Assembly (NCBI GenBank): GCA_947476065.1
Contig: CANJPG010000021.1
Span: 1-45,290 of the forward strand
DNA from: Fidelibacterota bacterium
Lineage (GTDB): Bacteria > Pseudomonadota > Alphaproteobacteria > Rhodospirillales > Rhodospirillaceae
DNA length: 45,290 bases
Direction of reading: 5' to 3'
The position numbers were made by a program, and so were the translations under genes. The notes below the pieces were generated by a model. The model worked only from the letters and a program-made list of their open reading frames with translations. It searched no databases and was not told the DNA's origin. This document shows, in pieces, positions 1-9,039 of this stretch (positions are counted from its first letter, which is position 1; each line of letters begins with the position of its first letter).

Positions 1-12
1 AGAAGGAGGAAA

Positions 13-91
<79 letters not shown>

Positions 92-199
92 CCAAGCCGC
101 GGCGGGGTCATGTAGCATGGGGTCCCCGGCGAAGCGGCGCGCACTATAGACAGCACCCACCAGCAAAACAACCTGCACTTATTCGTTGGATTTGAAGCG

Positions 200-676
200 T
201 TAAGCGGCCTGAAGGGCCCTGTGCAGCTCGTCACGCAGGCCTTTGAGCTCGGCCAGAAGGCGTATGGCCTCGTCGCGCGCGAGACCCATGGGGACGTCGG
301 CGATGGACATGCCCTCCCCCAGGTTCTGCGGGGGCGCCGGGGTCTCGTCCACCGGTCCGCGTGTGCCGGTCTCGCGCAACAGCTTCTGCACGCCTTTAAT
401 CGTTAGGCCGTCGGTATAAAGAAGCGTGCGGATCCGCTTGAGCAGCGTGACGTCTTCGGGGCGGTAATACCGCCGCCCGCCGCCGCGTTTCAGCGGTCGG
501 ATTTGGCTGAACTTGGTTTCCCAGAAGCGTAGGACGTGCTGCGGCACATTGAGCTCGTCCGCGACCTCGCTGATGGTGCGGAAAGCGGCCTCGGACTTGG
601 ATTGGCGGCGCGTATCGACAAGCCGCACATGATCCGGGGCGTCCTCGTCGGGCTCCAAAAGATCGTCAGACGCCAC
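200..676 (-). CDS. MerR family transcriptional regulator
   Basis: A 158-residue protein. Residues about 30-105 carry a MerR-type winged helix-turn-helix, with the recognisable stretches [20 protein letters not shown] and the wing [12 protein letters not shown]. The C-terminal part is short and charged, with no metal-binding cysteines, so the effector is unknown. The gene lies 8 bases downstream of ihfA on the same strand, so the two are probably co-transcribed. A MerR gene directly after ihfA is a common alphaproteobacterial arrangement. The start is the ATG at 676. The DNA target cannot be read from the sequence. Confidence 0.9.
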   Translation of the reverse strand: MASDDLLEPDEDAPDHVRLVDTRRQSKSEAAFRTISEVADELNVPQHVLRFWETKFSQIRPLKRGGGRRYYRPEDVTLLKRIRTLLYTDGLTIKGVQKLLRETGTRGPVDETPAPPQNLGEGMSIADVPMGLARDEAIRLLAELKGLRDELHRALQAA

Positions 677-684
677 GGCTTAAA

Positions 685-1014
685 TTACGGGGTTGTGGCA
701 GGCGGCGTGGTCCCGCGTGTGGAATGACCACCGCGAATACGGCCCTTGAGCAACTGCGATGGGCGGAACACCAGCACTTTGCGCGGCAAAATCGGCACTT
801 CTTCGCCGGTCTTTGGATTGCGGCCGATGCGTTGACCCTTCTGGCGCACCGAGAAACTTCCAAAGGAGGAAATTTTCACGGTTTCGCCCTTGAGGAGCGC
901 CTGGGTGATTTCGCCCAGAACCATCTCCAACAGGTCGGCTGATTCGTTCCGGGAGAGGCCTACCTCTTGGAAGATGGCCTCGCTCAACTGCGCCCGGGTA
1001 ATTGTTTCTCCCAT
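685..1014 (-). CDS. ihfA: Integration host factor subunit alpha
   Basis: A 109-residue HU/IHF-fold DNA-bending protein. It begins [20 protein letters not shown], has the core [20 protein letters not shown], and carries the beta-arm proline in [12 protein letters not shown], which intercalates into DNA in this family. IHF acts as a heterodimer with IhfB, which is not in this window, and shapes promoters, origins and recombination sites. The C-terminal tail is about ten residues longer than usual and rich in Thr/Pro/Gly. The start is the ATG at 1014. It is followed by the MerR gene in the same transcription unit. Upstream lies a desaturase gene instead of the usual fabH. Confidence 0.95.
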   Translation of the reverse strand: MGETITRAQLSEAIFQEVGLSRNESADLLEMVLGEITQALLKGETVKISSFGSFSVRQKGQRIGRNPKTGEEVPILPRKVLVFRPSQLLKGRIRGGHSTRGTTPPATTP

Positions 1015-1188
1015 CTTCGCGCTCTCCTACAGAAGTCGCGTGAAGTCAACAGGTTAGCCCTTTCCTCCCTGGGGCGTCAATACAGGTTATCTATGTGTAG
1101 CAATGATTTAGAGGATGCCCCAGCGGGCCCGACGGCAGCGTCTTGAGCGCCGGCCCGGCCCCTGGTCTTGCGCTATTTTTTGGCAGCT

Positions 1189-2349
1189 TCAGGCCGTTTT
1201 TACCGGCGGCGTGCCCAGGATCCGCAGCGTATCGAAATGGCTTTTCACCGTGCCCAGGTAGGTCTCGTAGGTGTTGTAGGGCAGGCCAAACTCGTCGGCC
1301 GTGCGCTGCACGATCCCGCTGATATCCGGATAATGCGTGTGGCTGATGTTGGGAAACAGGTGGTGCTCGATCTGGAAATTCAGCCCGCCGGTGTACCAAT
1401 TGAGCACGCGGTTGGCCGTCGCGAAGTTGGCGGTTGTGCGCATCTGGTGCGCACCCCAATCCTCGGCGATAGCGCCAGGGCTTCCGGTGGGCGCGGGGAA
1501 ATCCACCTTAGCGGTCGCGTGGGCCATGTTGAAAACAAACGTGAGAATCAGGCTGAGCAGCATGTGATACAGCAAGAGCCCGATGACGACATGCGACGCC
1601 GGCAAAAGCGCGAACGGCAGCGCCACAAACACCGCCATATAGATCGCCTTGCAGGCCCAGAACTCCAGCTTCTCGTTGCGCGACAGCGGCGGAATGTCGC
1701 GGTAGGGATTAATGCGCGCCGTGAAATACTGCACATAGTCCTTCACGAACACCCATTCGAGGGTCGCAAAGCTGTAGAGGATATAGAACCATCGATGCTG
1801 GTTCTTGAACTTGGATTGCCACGGCTGCTGCGGACTGAGGCGCAAACTACCGCGTGTCTCGAGGTCGTCATCCCACTCGAAGACATTGGTGAAGCGGTGA
1901 TGCAGGACGTTGTGTTTGAAACGCCAGAAATAGCGCCCGGCCCCCAGCACGGAACAGGCGGCAAAGCTTAGATACTGATTGACCTGGCGGTTCGGCGAGA
2001 ACGTGCCGTGGCCGGCGTCGTGGAAAATGTTGAACCCGACCGCTCCGGCGGCGAAGGCGTAGGAAATGCAGAACAGGATCTGCAGCGCTGGAATCTTTAT
2101 CGTCAGGAGCAGCACATAGGACGCCGCGAACCAGAGGCCGATGATGATGCCCTTGCGGTAGAGGCGAATATCGCCGCGGCACTTGCTGCCGGCGAAGTGC
2201 GCGTCCACGCGGCGGCGCACCGTTTTGATAAAATCATCGGTGCCCCCGAAGGCCAGCTGCCCTAAGGAGTTATCGGCTTCGATCGCGGAGCTCAGCCCCA
2301 TACGACGCCTAGCGCGAAAATCGCCATTGCTCCCAGTCCCCCCGGACAT
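1189..2349 (-). CDS. Membrane fatty acid (acyl-lipid) desaturase
   Basis: A 386-residue integral membrane di-iron desaturase. Three histidine boxes are present: HDAGHG near residue 111, HNVLHH near 145, and QIEHH near 329. Several hydrophobic segments lie between them (about 70-105 and 215-265). The Q in the third box is the form typical of front-end and some acyl-lipid desaturases. There is no fused cytochrome b5 domain, so electrons must come from a separate ferredoxin or cytochrome. It lies among lipid genes (fabH and plsX upstream on the same strand), which fits a role in modifying membrane acyl chains. Double-bond position and substrate cannot be told from the sequence. The annotated start may be a few codons long: an in-frame ATG (MGLSSAIEAD) lies 16 codons in. 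Confidence 0.85.
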   Translation of the reverse strand: MSGGTGSNGDFRARRRMGLSSAIEADNSLGQLAFGGTDDFIKTVRRRVDAHFAGSKCRGDIRLYRKGIIIGLWFAASYVLLLTIKIPALQILFCISYAFAAGAVGFNIFHDAGHGTFSPNRQVNQYLSFAACSVLGAGRYFWRFKHNVLHHRFTNVFEWDDDLETRGSLRLSPQQPWQSKFKNQHRWFYILYSFATLEWVFVKDYVQYFTARINPYRDIPPLSRNEKLEFWACKAIYMAVFVALPFALLPASHVVIGLLLYHMLLSLILTFVFNMAHATAKVDFPAPTGSPGAIAEDWGAHQMRTTANFATANRVLNWYTGGLNFQIEHHLFPNISHTHYPDISGIVQRTADEFGLPYNTYETYLGTVKSHFDTLRILGTPPVKTA

Positions 2350-2506
2350 AGGTGCTCATGGTATAGCATTCTGGGTATGGCACGTCGATGCGCTTTAGTC
2401 TGATGCCAATATGCGCTTTGCGTCCAACCGCGCAGCCGCCGCTCTGCGATATTATTCGTGTAGCGATGGAACGCGCCTGCGTTTCGGCCGCAAGTTGCGG
2501 CAAGTA

Positions 2507-2848
2507 TTACGCGGTCTTTTCGAAAATCTTCTTGGCGATCTGAATGGCCGACCATGCGCAGGGCCAGCCGGCATAAAACGCGAGATGCGTGATGGCCTCG
2601 ATGATCTCGTTCTGGCTCAGGCCGTTGTCGAGGCCGCGCTGGATATGCGCCGGCAATTGTTCAATCCTGTATAGCGCAACCAGCGCCGAGATCGTCATCA
2701 GACTGCGGTCGCGTTTGGAGAGTTCTGGACGCTCCCAGACATCACCGAAGAGGACTTCATCGTTGAGTTCGACCAGCTTGGGTGCGAAGTCGCCGATCAA
2801 CGCGCGACCTGGACCCACTTTCTTTTCCGAGCTTTTGTCTGAACTCAC
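2507..2848 (-). CDS. Carboxymuconolactone decarboxylase family protein
   Basis: A 113-residue protein with the CMD fold. It has the family pattern LSKRDRSLMTISALVALYRI followed by ITHLAFYAGWPCAWSAIQIA near the C terminus. I chose the GTG at 2848: it lies 4 bases after the fabH stop, and reading further upstream would run entirely inside fabH. Members range from gamma-carboxymuconolactone decarboxylase to AhpD-like peroxidase partners. The AhpD CxxC motif is absent and only one cysteine is visible. The exact reaction is unknown. The four-base gap implies translational coupling with fabH. Confidence 0.85.
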   Translation of the reverse strand: MSSDKSSEKKVGPGRALIGDFAPKLVELNDEVLFGDVWERPELSKRDRSLMTISALVALYRIEQLPAHIQRGLDNGLSQNEIIEAITHLAFYAGWPCAWSAIQIAKKIFEKTA

Positions 2849-2852
2849 GGCC

Positions 2853-3827
2853 CTACATCCTGACGAGCGCCGAACCCCAGGTGAAGCCGCCGCCCATGGC
2901 TTCGAGAATGACCAGGTCGCCTTTCTTGATGCGTCCGTCTTCAACACCAACCGCAAGAGCCAGCGGGATCGAGGCCGCCGAGGTGTTGGCGTGCTGATCA
3001 ACCGTGACGATGACGCGTGCGGGGTCGAGACCCAGCTTGTGCGCCGTACTGTCGAGAATGCGCTTGTTGGCCTGGTGCGGCACCAGCCAATCGATCTGGT
3101 CAATGGTGATCGCGTTGGCCCCCAGAGCCTCGTTCACCGCTTCGGCGAGATTTACAACGGCGTGGCGGAAAACTTCCTTGCCCTTCATGCGCAGGTAACC
3201 GGTGGTCTGCGTCGCGGACGGACCGCCGTCCACATAAAGCATGTCGTGGTGGCGACCGTCTGAATGCAGGTGCGTTGACAGAACGCCTCGGTCCGCTGCT
3301 GTGCCCTGCCCTTCGGCGGCCCCCAGCACAACGGCGCCGGCGCCGTCGCCGAACAGAACGCAGGTGGTGCGGTCGTTCCAATCAAGAATCCGCGAGAATG
3401 TTTCGGCGCCGATGACGACCGCAGTCTTGGCCTGCCCGGCTTTGATGAAATTGTCGGCGACGGCCAGCGCATAGACGAAGCCCGAGCACACGGCCTGCAC
3501 GTCAAAGGACGGCACGCCCGGCCGGCCCAAGGCGGCTTGCACGCGGGCGGCAGTGGCGGGGAACGTCTGGTCAGGTGTGGCAGTCGCCAACACGAACAGA
3601 TCGATCTCCTTGCCGTCGCGGCCGGCGTGATCGAGCGCCTTCTTGACGGCTGCGATGGCGAGGTCCGAGGTCTTCTCGCCGTCGGCGGCCATGTGGCGCT
3701 GTTTGATTCCGGAGCGTTCAACGATCCACTCGTCGGAGGTATCGACCCGCGTGGCCAACTCGGCGTTGCTCACGATTCTTTCCGGCAGGTACGAGCCGAC
3801 CCCTTCGATCACCGAACGCTTGATCAT
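2853..3827 (-). CDS. fabH: 3-oxoacyl-ACP synthase III (KAS III)
   Basis: A 324-residue, full-length FabH that starts fatty acid synthesis by condensing acetyl-CoA (or another short acyl-CoA) with malonyl-ACP in the cytoplasm. The catalytic triad is visible: Cys114 in [10 protein letters not shown], His in [11 protein letters not shown], and Asn in [14 protein letters not shown]. The N-terminal signature [16 protein letters not shown] is typical. The start ATG at 3827 overlaps the plsX stop as ATGA. The CMD gene follows after 4 bases. The plsX-fabH pair is a conserved lipid operon. Confidence 0.97.
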   Translation of the reverse strand: MIKRSVIEGVGSYLPERIVSNAELATRVDTSDEWIVERSGIKQRHMAADGEKTSDLAIAAVKKALDHAGRDGKEIDLFVLATATPDQTFPATAARVQAALGRPGVPSFDVQAVCSGFVYALAVADNFIKAGQAKTAVVIGAETFSRILDWNDRTTCVLFGDGAGAVVLGAAEGQGTAADRGVLSTHLHSDGRHHDMLYVDGGPSATQTTGYLRMKGKEVFRHAVVNLAEAVNEALGANAITIDQIDWLVPHQANKRILDSTAHKLGLDPARVIVTVDQHANTSAASIPLALAVGVEDGRIKKGDLVILEAMGGGFTWGSALVRM

Positions 3828-4891
3828 TGCGGGACGGCTCCAATCGCTTCCACCGGCAGGGCTTCTTCCAGCCTGTCGGCGGCGATACGCGCCAGCTCTT
3901 CGCCGATCTTGGTGTTGAGATCACGCGCGATCATATCGACCGCGACACCGATCGCATTGGCAAAACCGACACCGTCGGTTCCGCCGTGGCTTTTCACCAC
4001 GACGCCATTGAGCCCGACAAACAAAGCGCCGTTGTAGCGGCGGGCATCGGTACGCGCCATGACCTGCGAGATCACGGGCTTGGCAAACAGCATGCCGAAC
4101 TTAGCCAACCACGAACTGTGGATCGCGGCCTTGAGGAACGAGGCGAACAGCTTGGCCGTGCCTTCGGCTGTCTTGAGCGCGACGTTGCCGGTGAAACCAT
4201 CTGTGACGACGACGTCAACGGTGCCGGCGGCGATGTCGTCGCCTTCGATGAAGCCTTTGAATTCCATATCCAGGTGCGAACTGCGCAGCACTTGGCTGGC
4301 TTCACGCAAGGCATCGGTGCCTTTGACATCTTCCGAGCCGATGTTGAGCAGGCCGACGCTGGGACGTTCGAGGCCCAAAATGGCGCGGGCGAAACATTCG
4401 CCCATCACGGCGAATTCCACCAGGTTGCGCGCATCGCATTGGGCATTGGCGCCGAGGTCAAGCATCGTGGTCTCGCCCATGCGTGTCGGAAACAGGCCGC
4501 AGATGGCTGGGCGGTCGATGCCCGGCAGCGGGCGCATGATGATCTTGGCCATAGCCATCAGCGCGCCGGTATTACCGGCCGAGACCACGCCGGCGGCTTC
4601 GCCGAGTTTCACGGCTTCGATGGCCTTCCACATGCTCGACTGGCGGCCTTGACGGATGGCTTGGCTCGGCTTGGTGTCGCCGGTGATGACCTGATCGGTG
4701 TGGCGGATGGTCGAGCACGCCGCCAGCGCGACGTATTGGGCGAGCAGCGGTTTCAGCTTGGCTTCGTCGCCGAATAGCAGGAAATGCGCGCTCGGATAGC
4801 GCTCACGCGCGAGGGCAGCGCCCTTCAGCACGATCTCGGGGGCGAAATCGCCGCCCATGGCGTCCAACGATAGGGTGAAGGCCGCGCTCAA
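3824..4891 (-). CDS. plsX: Phosphate acyltransferase PlsX
   Basis: A cytoplasmic or peripheral-membrane enzyme that makes acyl-phosphate from acyl-ACP, feeding PlsY for phosphatidic acid synthesis. The hallmark [20 protein letters not shown] lies at the N terminus, and [19 protein letters not shown] and [14 protein letters not shown] follow. I chose a TTG start at 4891 (355 residues): it places the family N terminus correctly ([14 protein letters not shown]) and has a GGGGA element just upstream. An in-frame ATG at 4966 would add 25 residues that do not resemble PlsX. The gene overlaps fabH by four bases (ATGA). Confidence 0.95.
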   Translation of the reverse strand: MSAAFTLSLDAMGGDFAPEIVLKGAALARERYPSAHFLLFGDEAKLKPLLAQYVALAACSTIRHTDQVITGDTKPSQAIRQGRQSSMWKAIEAVKLGEAAGVVSAGNTGALMAMAKIIMRPLPGIDRPAICGLFPTRMGETTMLDLGANAQCDARNLVEFAVMGECFARAILGLERPSVGLLNIGSEDVKGTDALREASQVLRSSHLDMEFKGFIEGDDIAAGTVDVVVTDGFTGNVALKTAEGTAKLFASFLKAAIHSSWLAKFGMLFAKPVISQVMARTDARRYNGALFVGLNGVVVKSHGGTDGVGFANAIGVAVDMIARDLNTKIGEELARIAADRLEEALPVEAIGAVPQ

Positions 4892-5061
4892 AATAATCCC
4901 CGGACAGTTAAGCCGCCACACCGGCGGAAGGCCGGCACTGTGTGAATACCGGCTGTTGGCCGGCATTGGTGCGTGCGGCGGCTCAATCGCCGCTTCGTGT
5001 GTCCCCCGACCGCCGCCTCAACAGCGCACGGCGTCACTTGAAGATTATATGACTCGCGGAG

Positions 5062-5250
5062 CTAGGCAACAGCCTCGGACTCGGAGGCCACGTCGCGGCC
5101 GTCGTAGTGGCCGCAAGAAGCGCACATGTGGTGCGGGCGCTTCAGCTCGCCGCAATTCGGGCATTCCTGGTGAGCCGACACCGAGAGCGCGTGGTGCGAA
5201 CGACGCATGTTGCGACGCGACTTGGAGACTTTTTTCTTCGGAACGGCCAT
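5062..5250 (-). CDS. rpmF: 50S ribosomal protein L32
   Basis: A 62-residue ribosomal protein starting [21 protein letters not shown] zinc ribbon follows, with Cys pairs CPNC and CASC. It belongs to the large subunit. The start is the ATG at 5250. It sits between the DUF177 gene upstream and plsX downstream, the standard DUF177-rpmF-plsX-fabH order. About 157 bases separate it from DUF177. Confidence 0.97.
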   Translation of the reverse strand: MAVPKKKVSKSRRNMRRSHHALSVSAHQECPNCGELKRPHHMCASCGHYDGRDVASESEAVA

Positions 5251-5407
5251 GGACGTAATCTTTCGTGGTAAATTTCGGAACCCGGAACCACTGTTCTCGC
5301 CGCGCCACCGCAAGAGCGCTCCAGCCGGAACACTCACCCGGCGGCACAAGGGGTCCGGAAAGCGGGCCTAGATAGCGAAAAAGCCCTGCCCGTGCAAGCA
5401 CCTTCCC

Positions 5408-6052
5408 CTACTTCTTACCGGGTTTAGCCCGATCTGTCTTCAGCTTGGCCAAGGCGGCAAAAGGGCTGGTTTGGGGGATATTTTCCTCATTTTCCGCCTC
5501 TAAACCCCAGGCGCCGGGGTCAAAAGCAGCACCAAGTGCCCTGGGGTAAGGGTCCAGGGCCAAGGCCAGGTGGACCACGGCCAACTCGCCCAGGTCGATT
5601 CGATCACCCCTGGCCACCTCTGGCGGGTCCTGGCGGCCGAATTCAATCAGTTCCTCTTCCTCGGCCGAGGCTTTGAAGCCGGCCTTTTTCTTGGACAGGA
5701 TTTTCTCGCGCTTGACCTGCTCCTTGGCCGCGCGCTCTTCCGTCATGTAACTGGCTTCGATGACTTCGCTGATCACCGCCGGCACCGGCCCCAGGCTCAC
5801 CACGCAGGACTGCGTGACCTTGGCGTCCACCGTGCCGGTGACCACGATCAGGCCACCCTGAAAATTTACCTCCAGCGCCGCCTTGAGGACCTCAACGTCT
5901 TGCAGATCAAGACGCGCGGCGACCCGGGCCCGCTCCTCGGCAGACGCGGTGATGGTATAGCTGCGGCCCTGCGGGGGCAGATGGCCGACATCGACTGGAA
6001 ATGAAAACTCCGGCGCGACGGGCTCAATCGGCAATGGGGATTTATCCGGCAT
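5408..6052 (-). CDS. DUF177 (YceD-like) family protein
   Basis: A 214-residue cytosolic protein of the DUF177/YceD family, which accompanies rpmF in most bacteria and has been linked to 23S rRNA/ribosome maturation. The middle has the family pattern of a beta-rich domain ending in a cysteine-containing strand (VTQSCVVSLGPVPAVISEVI). An acidic stretch (EEEELIEFGRQDPPEVARGDRIDLGELA) and a C-terminal basic tail follow. The start ATG at 6052 lies inside the end of the chaperone gene (11-base overlap), which suggests coupled translation. Confidence 0.88.
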   Translation of the reverse strand: MPDKSPLPIEPVAPEFSFPVDVGHLPPQGRSYTITASAEERARVAARLDLQDVEVLKAALEVNFQGGLIVVTGTVDAKVTQSCVVSLGPVPAVISEVIEASYMTEERAAKEQVKREKILSKKKAGFKASAEEEELIEFGRQDPPEVARGDRIDLGELAVVHLALALDPYPRALGAAFDPGAWGLEAENEENIPQTSPFAALAKLKTDRAKPGKK

Positions 6053-6596
6053 GGGCGGCCTCGATCACGACCGGCACGGCCAGGTTGATTTTGCCGGCGA
6101 CAATATCGCCCACATCCTGGGTGGCGACGTGCTGCGCGGCGCGCGTCAGGTAGTCGGCCATCTGGGCCAGATGCGCATCGCCTGCGGCGCGGCGGTATAC
6201 ATTTTCCTTCAAGGCCTCCAGCAGCAGCGAGACATCGCCGTCGAGCCCGGCTTCATAGGCCTCGGCGCGCCCGAACAGGGCCTTGGCCATCTTTTTGATA
6301 TGCCGGCCGATGCCCATGTCGCCGACGCCCATCTCGCGCAAAGACTGATCCATGTCGCGAAAAAGCAGCTCCAGCAGCGCTTTACCAAATGCGTCCGCCG
6401 CGGCCCCCGCGCCCCGCAAGCGGCGCAGCACCAGCATGGCGTGGATCACCAGCATGTCGAAGCGGCCATTGACCGTGTCGGGCACGGCCAGCCGAGCATA
6501 GAACGCCGGATCGCGCGCCTTCTCCACCAAGGTGGGATAGAGCACGAGGGCAGCGTCCTCGGCTGGGTCCTGGCGGCGGAAGAGATCAAACAACAT
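6042..6596 (-). CDS. Ubiquinol-cytochrome c chaperone family protein
   Basis: A 184-residue protein of the CBP3/UQCC1 family, known in mitochondria for assembly of cytochrome b in the bc1 complex and found in alphaproteobacteria next to bamE. Recognisable stretches are ARLAVPDTVNGRFDMLVIHA, LLELLFRDMDQSLREMGVGD and the following GIGRHIKKMAKALFGRAEAY. I chose the ATG at 6596 (MLFDLFRRQD). A TTG 11 codons upstream is also possible, but it lacks a better ribosome site. It is divergent from bamE and overlaps DUF177 by 11 bases. Confidence 0.9.
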   Translation of the reverse strand: MLFDLFRRQDPAEDAALVLYPTLVEKARDPAFYARLAVPDTVNGRFDMLVIHAMLVLRRLRGAGAAADAFGKALLELLFRDMDQSLREMGVGDMGIGRHIKKMAKALFGRAEAYEAGLDGDVSLLLEALKENVYRRAAGDAHLAQMADYLTRAAQHVATQDVGDIVAGKINLAVPVVIEAAHAG

Positions 6597-6686
6597 GATG
6601 GGAGACTTTTTCAGAACAAAATGTGGCAAATACAGCCGCTTATAGGGGCTGGGCAGCAGCCTTCGGGTGATATAATACGTCAGGCC

Positions 6687-7166
6687 ATGAAAACTAGTAA
6701 TACCCGCTTATTCGCCGCCGCCACAGTCATGGCCTGTGCCCTGCTTGCGGGCTGCGCCAAAGACATCGAAGCGCGCGGCAATCTGCCGACGCCTGAGTCC
6801 CTCGCCCGCCTGGCGCCCGGCGAACAGACCCGTCAGGACGTCGAAGGCATTCTCGGCACGCCCGCCACCACGGCGGTGTTCGATAACGAGAACTGGTACT
6901 ACATCAGCGCCCATACCACGCAGTACGCCTTCTATCCCAACCACGAGCTCGACCGTACGGTTTATGTGGTCAGCTTCGATCCGCGCGGGATTCTGACCGG
7001 CGTGCGCAAGCTCAACCTCGAAGACGGCCAGAACGTGACGGTCGAAGCGCGCTCGACGCCCACCAAGGGCCGCGAGGTCAGCTTGATCGAACAGCTTCTG
7101 GGCAACATCGGCCGCATCGGCAAGTCGCCCGGTTCAGCCGGCGGGCCAAACGCTCCGCCGCGCTAA
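6687..7166 (+). CDS. bamE: Outer membrane assembly lipoprotein BamE (SmpA/OmlA)
   Basis: A 159-residue lipoprotein. A signal peptide with lipobox ALLAGC places the lipidated cysteine at residue 23. The BamE fold follows, with PGEQTRQDVEGILGTPATTA, the WYY segment NENWYYISAHTTQYAF and the strand RTVYVVSFDPRGILTGVRKL. BamE is an accessory subunit of the BAM beta-barrel assembly machine in the periplasmic leaflet of the outer membrane. The start is the ATG at 6687. It is divergently transcribed from the bc1 chaperone gene, with about 90 bases between them for both promoters. The C terminus is Pro/Gly-rich and longer than in E. coli. Confidence 0.95.
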   Translation: MKTSNTRLFAAATVMACALLAGCAKDIEARGNLPTPESLARLAPGEQTRQDVEGILGTPATTAVFDNENWYYISAHTTQYAFYPNHELDRTVYVVSFDPRGILTGVRKLNLEDGQNVTVEARSTPTKGREVSLIEQLLGNIGRIGKSPGSAGGPNAPPR

Positions 7167-7198
7167 AGGCGCGCGGAGGCGATTGGGGGAAAATCGCC

Positions 7199-8981
7199 GT
7201 GTCCGACGCACATATCATTCCCGAGCGCGCGGTTCTCGAGCGCGCCCGCCTCTTTGAAAAAGGCGGCGACCTGCTGAAGGCCTACGACGTCCTAGTCGAA
7301 GGCCTCGCACAACACCCGGACTCCCGCGATCTGAAACACCGCGCCGTGCTTGTGCTGGCCCGTGCCGGCGCCGGCGAACAGGCTAGGCGCGAGTTCCAGC
7401 GGCTTGGCCTTGCCGAGGCCATCGACGACGAGGACGTGCTGGCCCTTGGCGGGCGGTTGCTGAAGGATCTGGCCTTGGCGGCGGACGGTGACGCACGCCG
7501 CACCCTGGCGGCCGATTCCGCCGAAAACTACGCCCGCGCCTACGCCCTTCACCACGGCTATTACCCCGGTATCAACACCGCCACGATGACGCTGCTAGCC
7601 GGCGATTCCGGACAGGCCGCCAAACTCGCGAATGCTGTCCTCTTGTCCTTGCGCCAGAACAATGAGCCGACGCCCGAACAGGCTTACTACGTCGCGGCGA
7701 CAACTGCCGAAGCGCACTTGCTCTGCGGACGGCTAGAGGCCGCCGACGACGCGCTGGCCACCGCCCGCGCGCGCAACCCGCGCGACTACGCGGCCCATGC
7801 CAGCACACTCAGGCAGTTCGGCATTATCTGCGAAGCCTTGGCGCTGGACAGTGCGTGGCTCGACCGCCACCGCCCGCCGCCGGCGCTGTTCTACTGCGGC
7901 CATATGTTCAACGAAGGGGCCAACATCGCTGACCTCCACGCCGAAGTGCGCGAATCTCTCGCGGTCATCCGCCCCGGCGCAGTCTTCGGCGCGCTGGCGG
8001 CCGGCAGCGATATCATCGTCGCCGAAGCAGCACTTGCCGCCGGCGCCGAACTGCATGTCATCCTGCCCATGCGCGAGGCGGATTACCTCACGCAGTCCGT
8101 TGCGCCTTATGGTGCAGCTTGGAAAGCGCGCTATCGGTCGTGTGTTGAGCGCGCAACAACATTCCGCCTAGCCACCCATGAGCCCTTCCTGGGCGACGAC
8201 AGCGTCTTTGCCTACGGCACCGAAATCGCCATGGGCCTCGCGGTGCGTCATGCCGATGTGCTGCAAACCCGCGCCCAACAGCTGGCGTTGTGGGACGGGG
8301 CGGCTGCGGCCGGAGTTGCCGGAACCGGCGCCGACATCGCCCGCTGGGAGGCGACCGGACGACGGCGCACGGTGATCGATTTCCCCAAGGCGCTACGCCA
8401 GCCGCCCGCGCACAAGGTAGTTGCCGCTGCAGTGACAATCACGACCGCGCGTACGCCGAAAGCCATGCTGTTCGCCGACGTGCGCGGCTTCAGCAAACTC
8501 GAGGAGCATCAGATCACGCTGTTTGTCGAACGCATCCTGGCGCCCCCTGGCCGCGCGGCTGCGTGGACTGAGCGTACAGCCGCAGGAGGTCGCCACCTGG
8601 GGCGATGGTCTCTACGTGGTCTATGACGACGTTCATGCTGCTGCCACGGGGGCATTGGCCCTGCTCAAACGTTTCAGCGAGATCGATCTCGAGGGCGCAG
8701 GACTGCCGGGCCACCTCGCCTTGCGCGTCGGCGGGCATGCGGGGCCGGTGACCGAACTGACCGATCCCTTCATGGGCACGAAAAATTTCTTCGGCACCCA
8801 CGTCATCATCGCCGCGCGCATCGAGCCGGTGACGGTGCCAGGCGCCTTGTACGTCAGCGAGCCCTTCGCCGCCCTGCTCAGCCTCTCGGCTCCCGGGCGC
8901 TACCGCACCGACTACGTCGGCCAGAGCGAGTTGGCCAAGAAGTTCGGCGCCATGCGGCTGTTCGCCGTCAGCGAGATGTAA
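7199..8981 (+). pseudogene. TPR / SLOG-like / class III nucleotide cyclase protein, frameshifted
   Basis: One gene in two frames. Frame A (7199-8545) starts at GTG with GGGGGA upstream. It encodes a helical TPR-like region resembling the MAP3K TRAFs-binding domain (about residues 10-225), then a Rossmann-like segment (about 230-400) with FYCGHMFNEGANIADLHAEV, VFGALAAGSDIIVAEAALAA and FAYGTEIAMGLAV that looks like the SLOG superfamily. It ends with the start of a class III cyclase domain (MLFADVRGFSKL, first metal Asp427). Frame B continues from 8547 to the TAA at 8981 with the second metal site TWGDGLYVVYD and the cyclase C-terminal half. Removing one C from the run at 8543-8547 joins the frames as LAPLAARLRGL. 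It may be a true mutation, an assembly error or recoding. In the motif that normally reads VNxAAR the Asn is Ile (HVIIAARI), so activity is uncertain even if the frames are joined. Confidence 0.8.
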
Positions 8982-8990
8982 AAAGCAAAA

Positions 8991-9014
8991 CGCCCCGGCT
9001 TTTCGGCCGGGGCG
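8991..9014 (-). terminator. Rho-independent terminator of hppA
   Basis: Inverted repeat CGCCCCGGC / GCCGGGGCG with a six-base loop. On the minus strand the hairpin is followed by TTTTGCTTTTT, so it reads as an intrinsic terminator for hppA, whose stop lies at 9040. It also sits 9 bases after the stop of the convergent cyclase gene. On the plus strand there is no good U tract after the stem. Confidence 0.75.
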
Positions 9015-9039
9015 CTTCGTGTCGGATGATCAGATCGGC

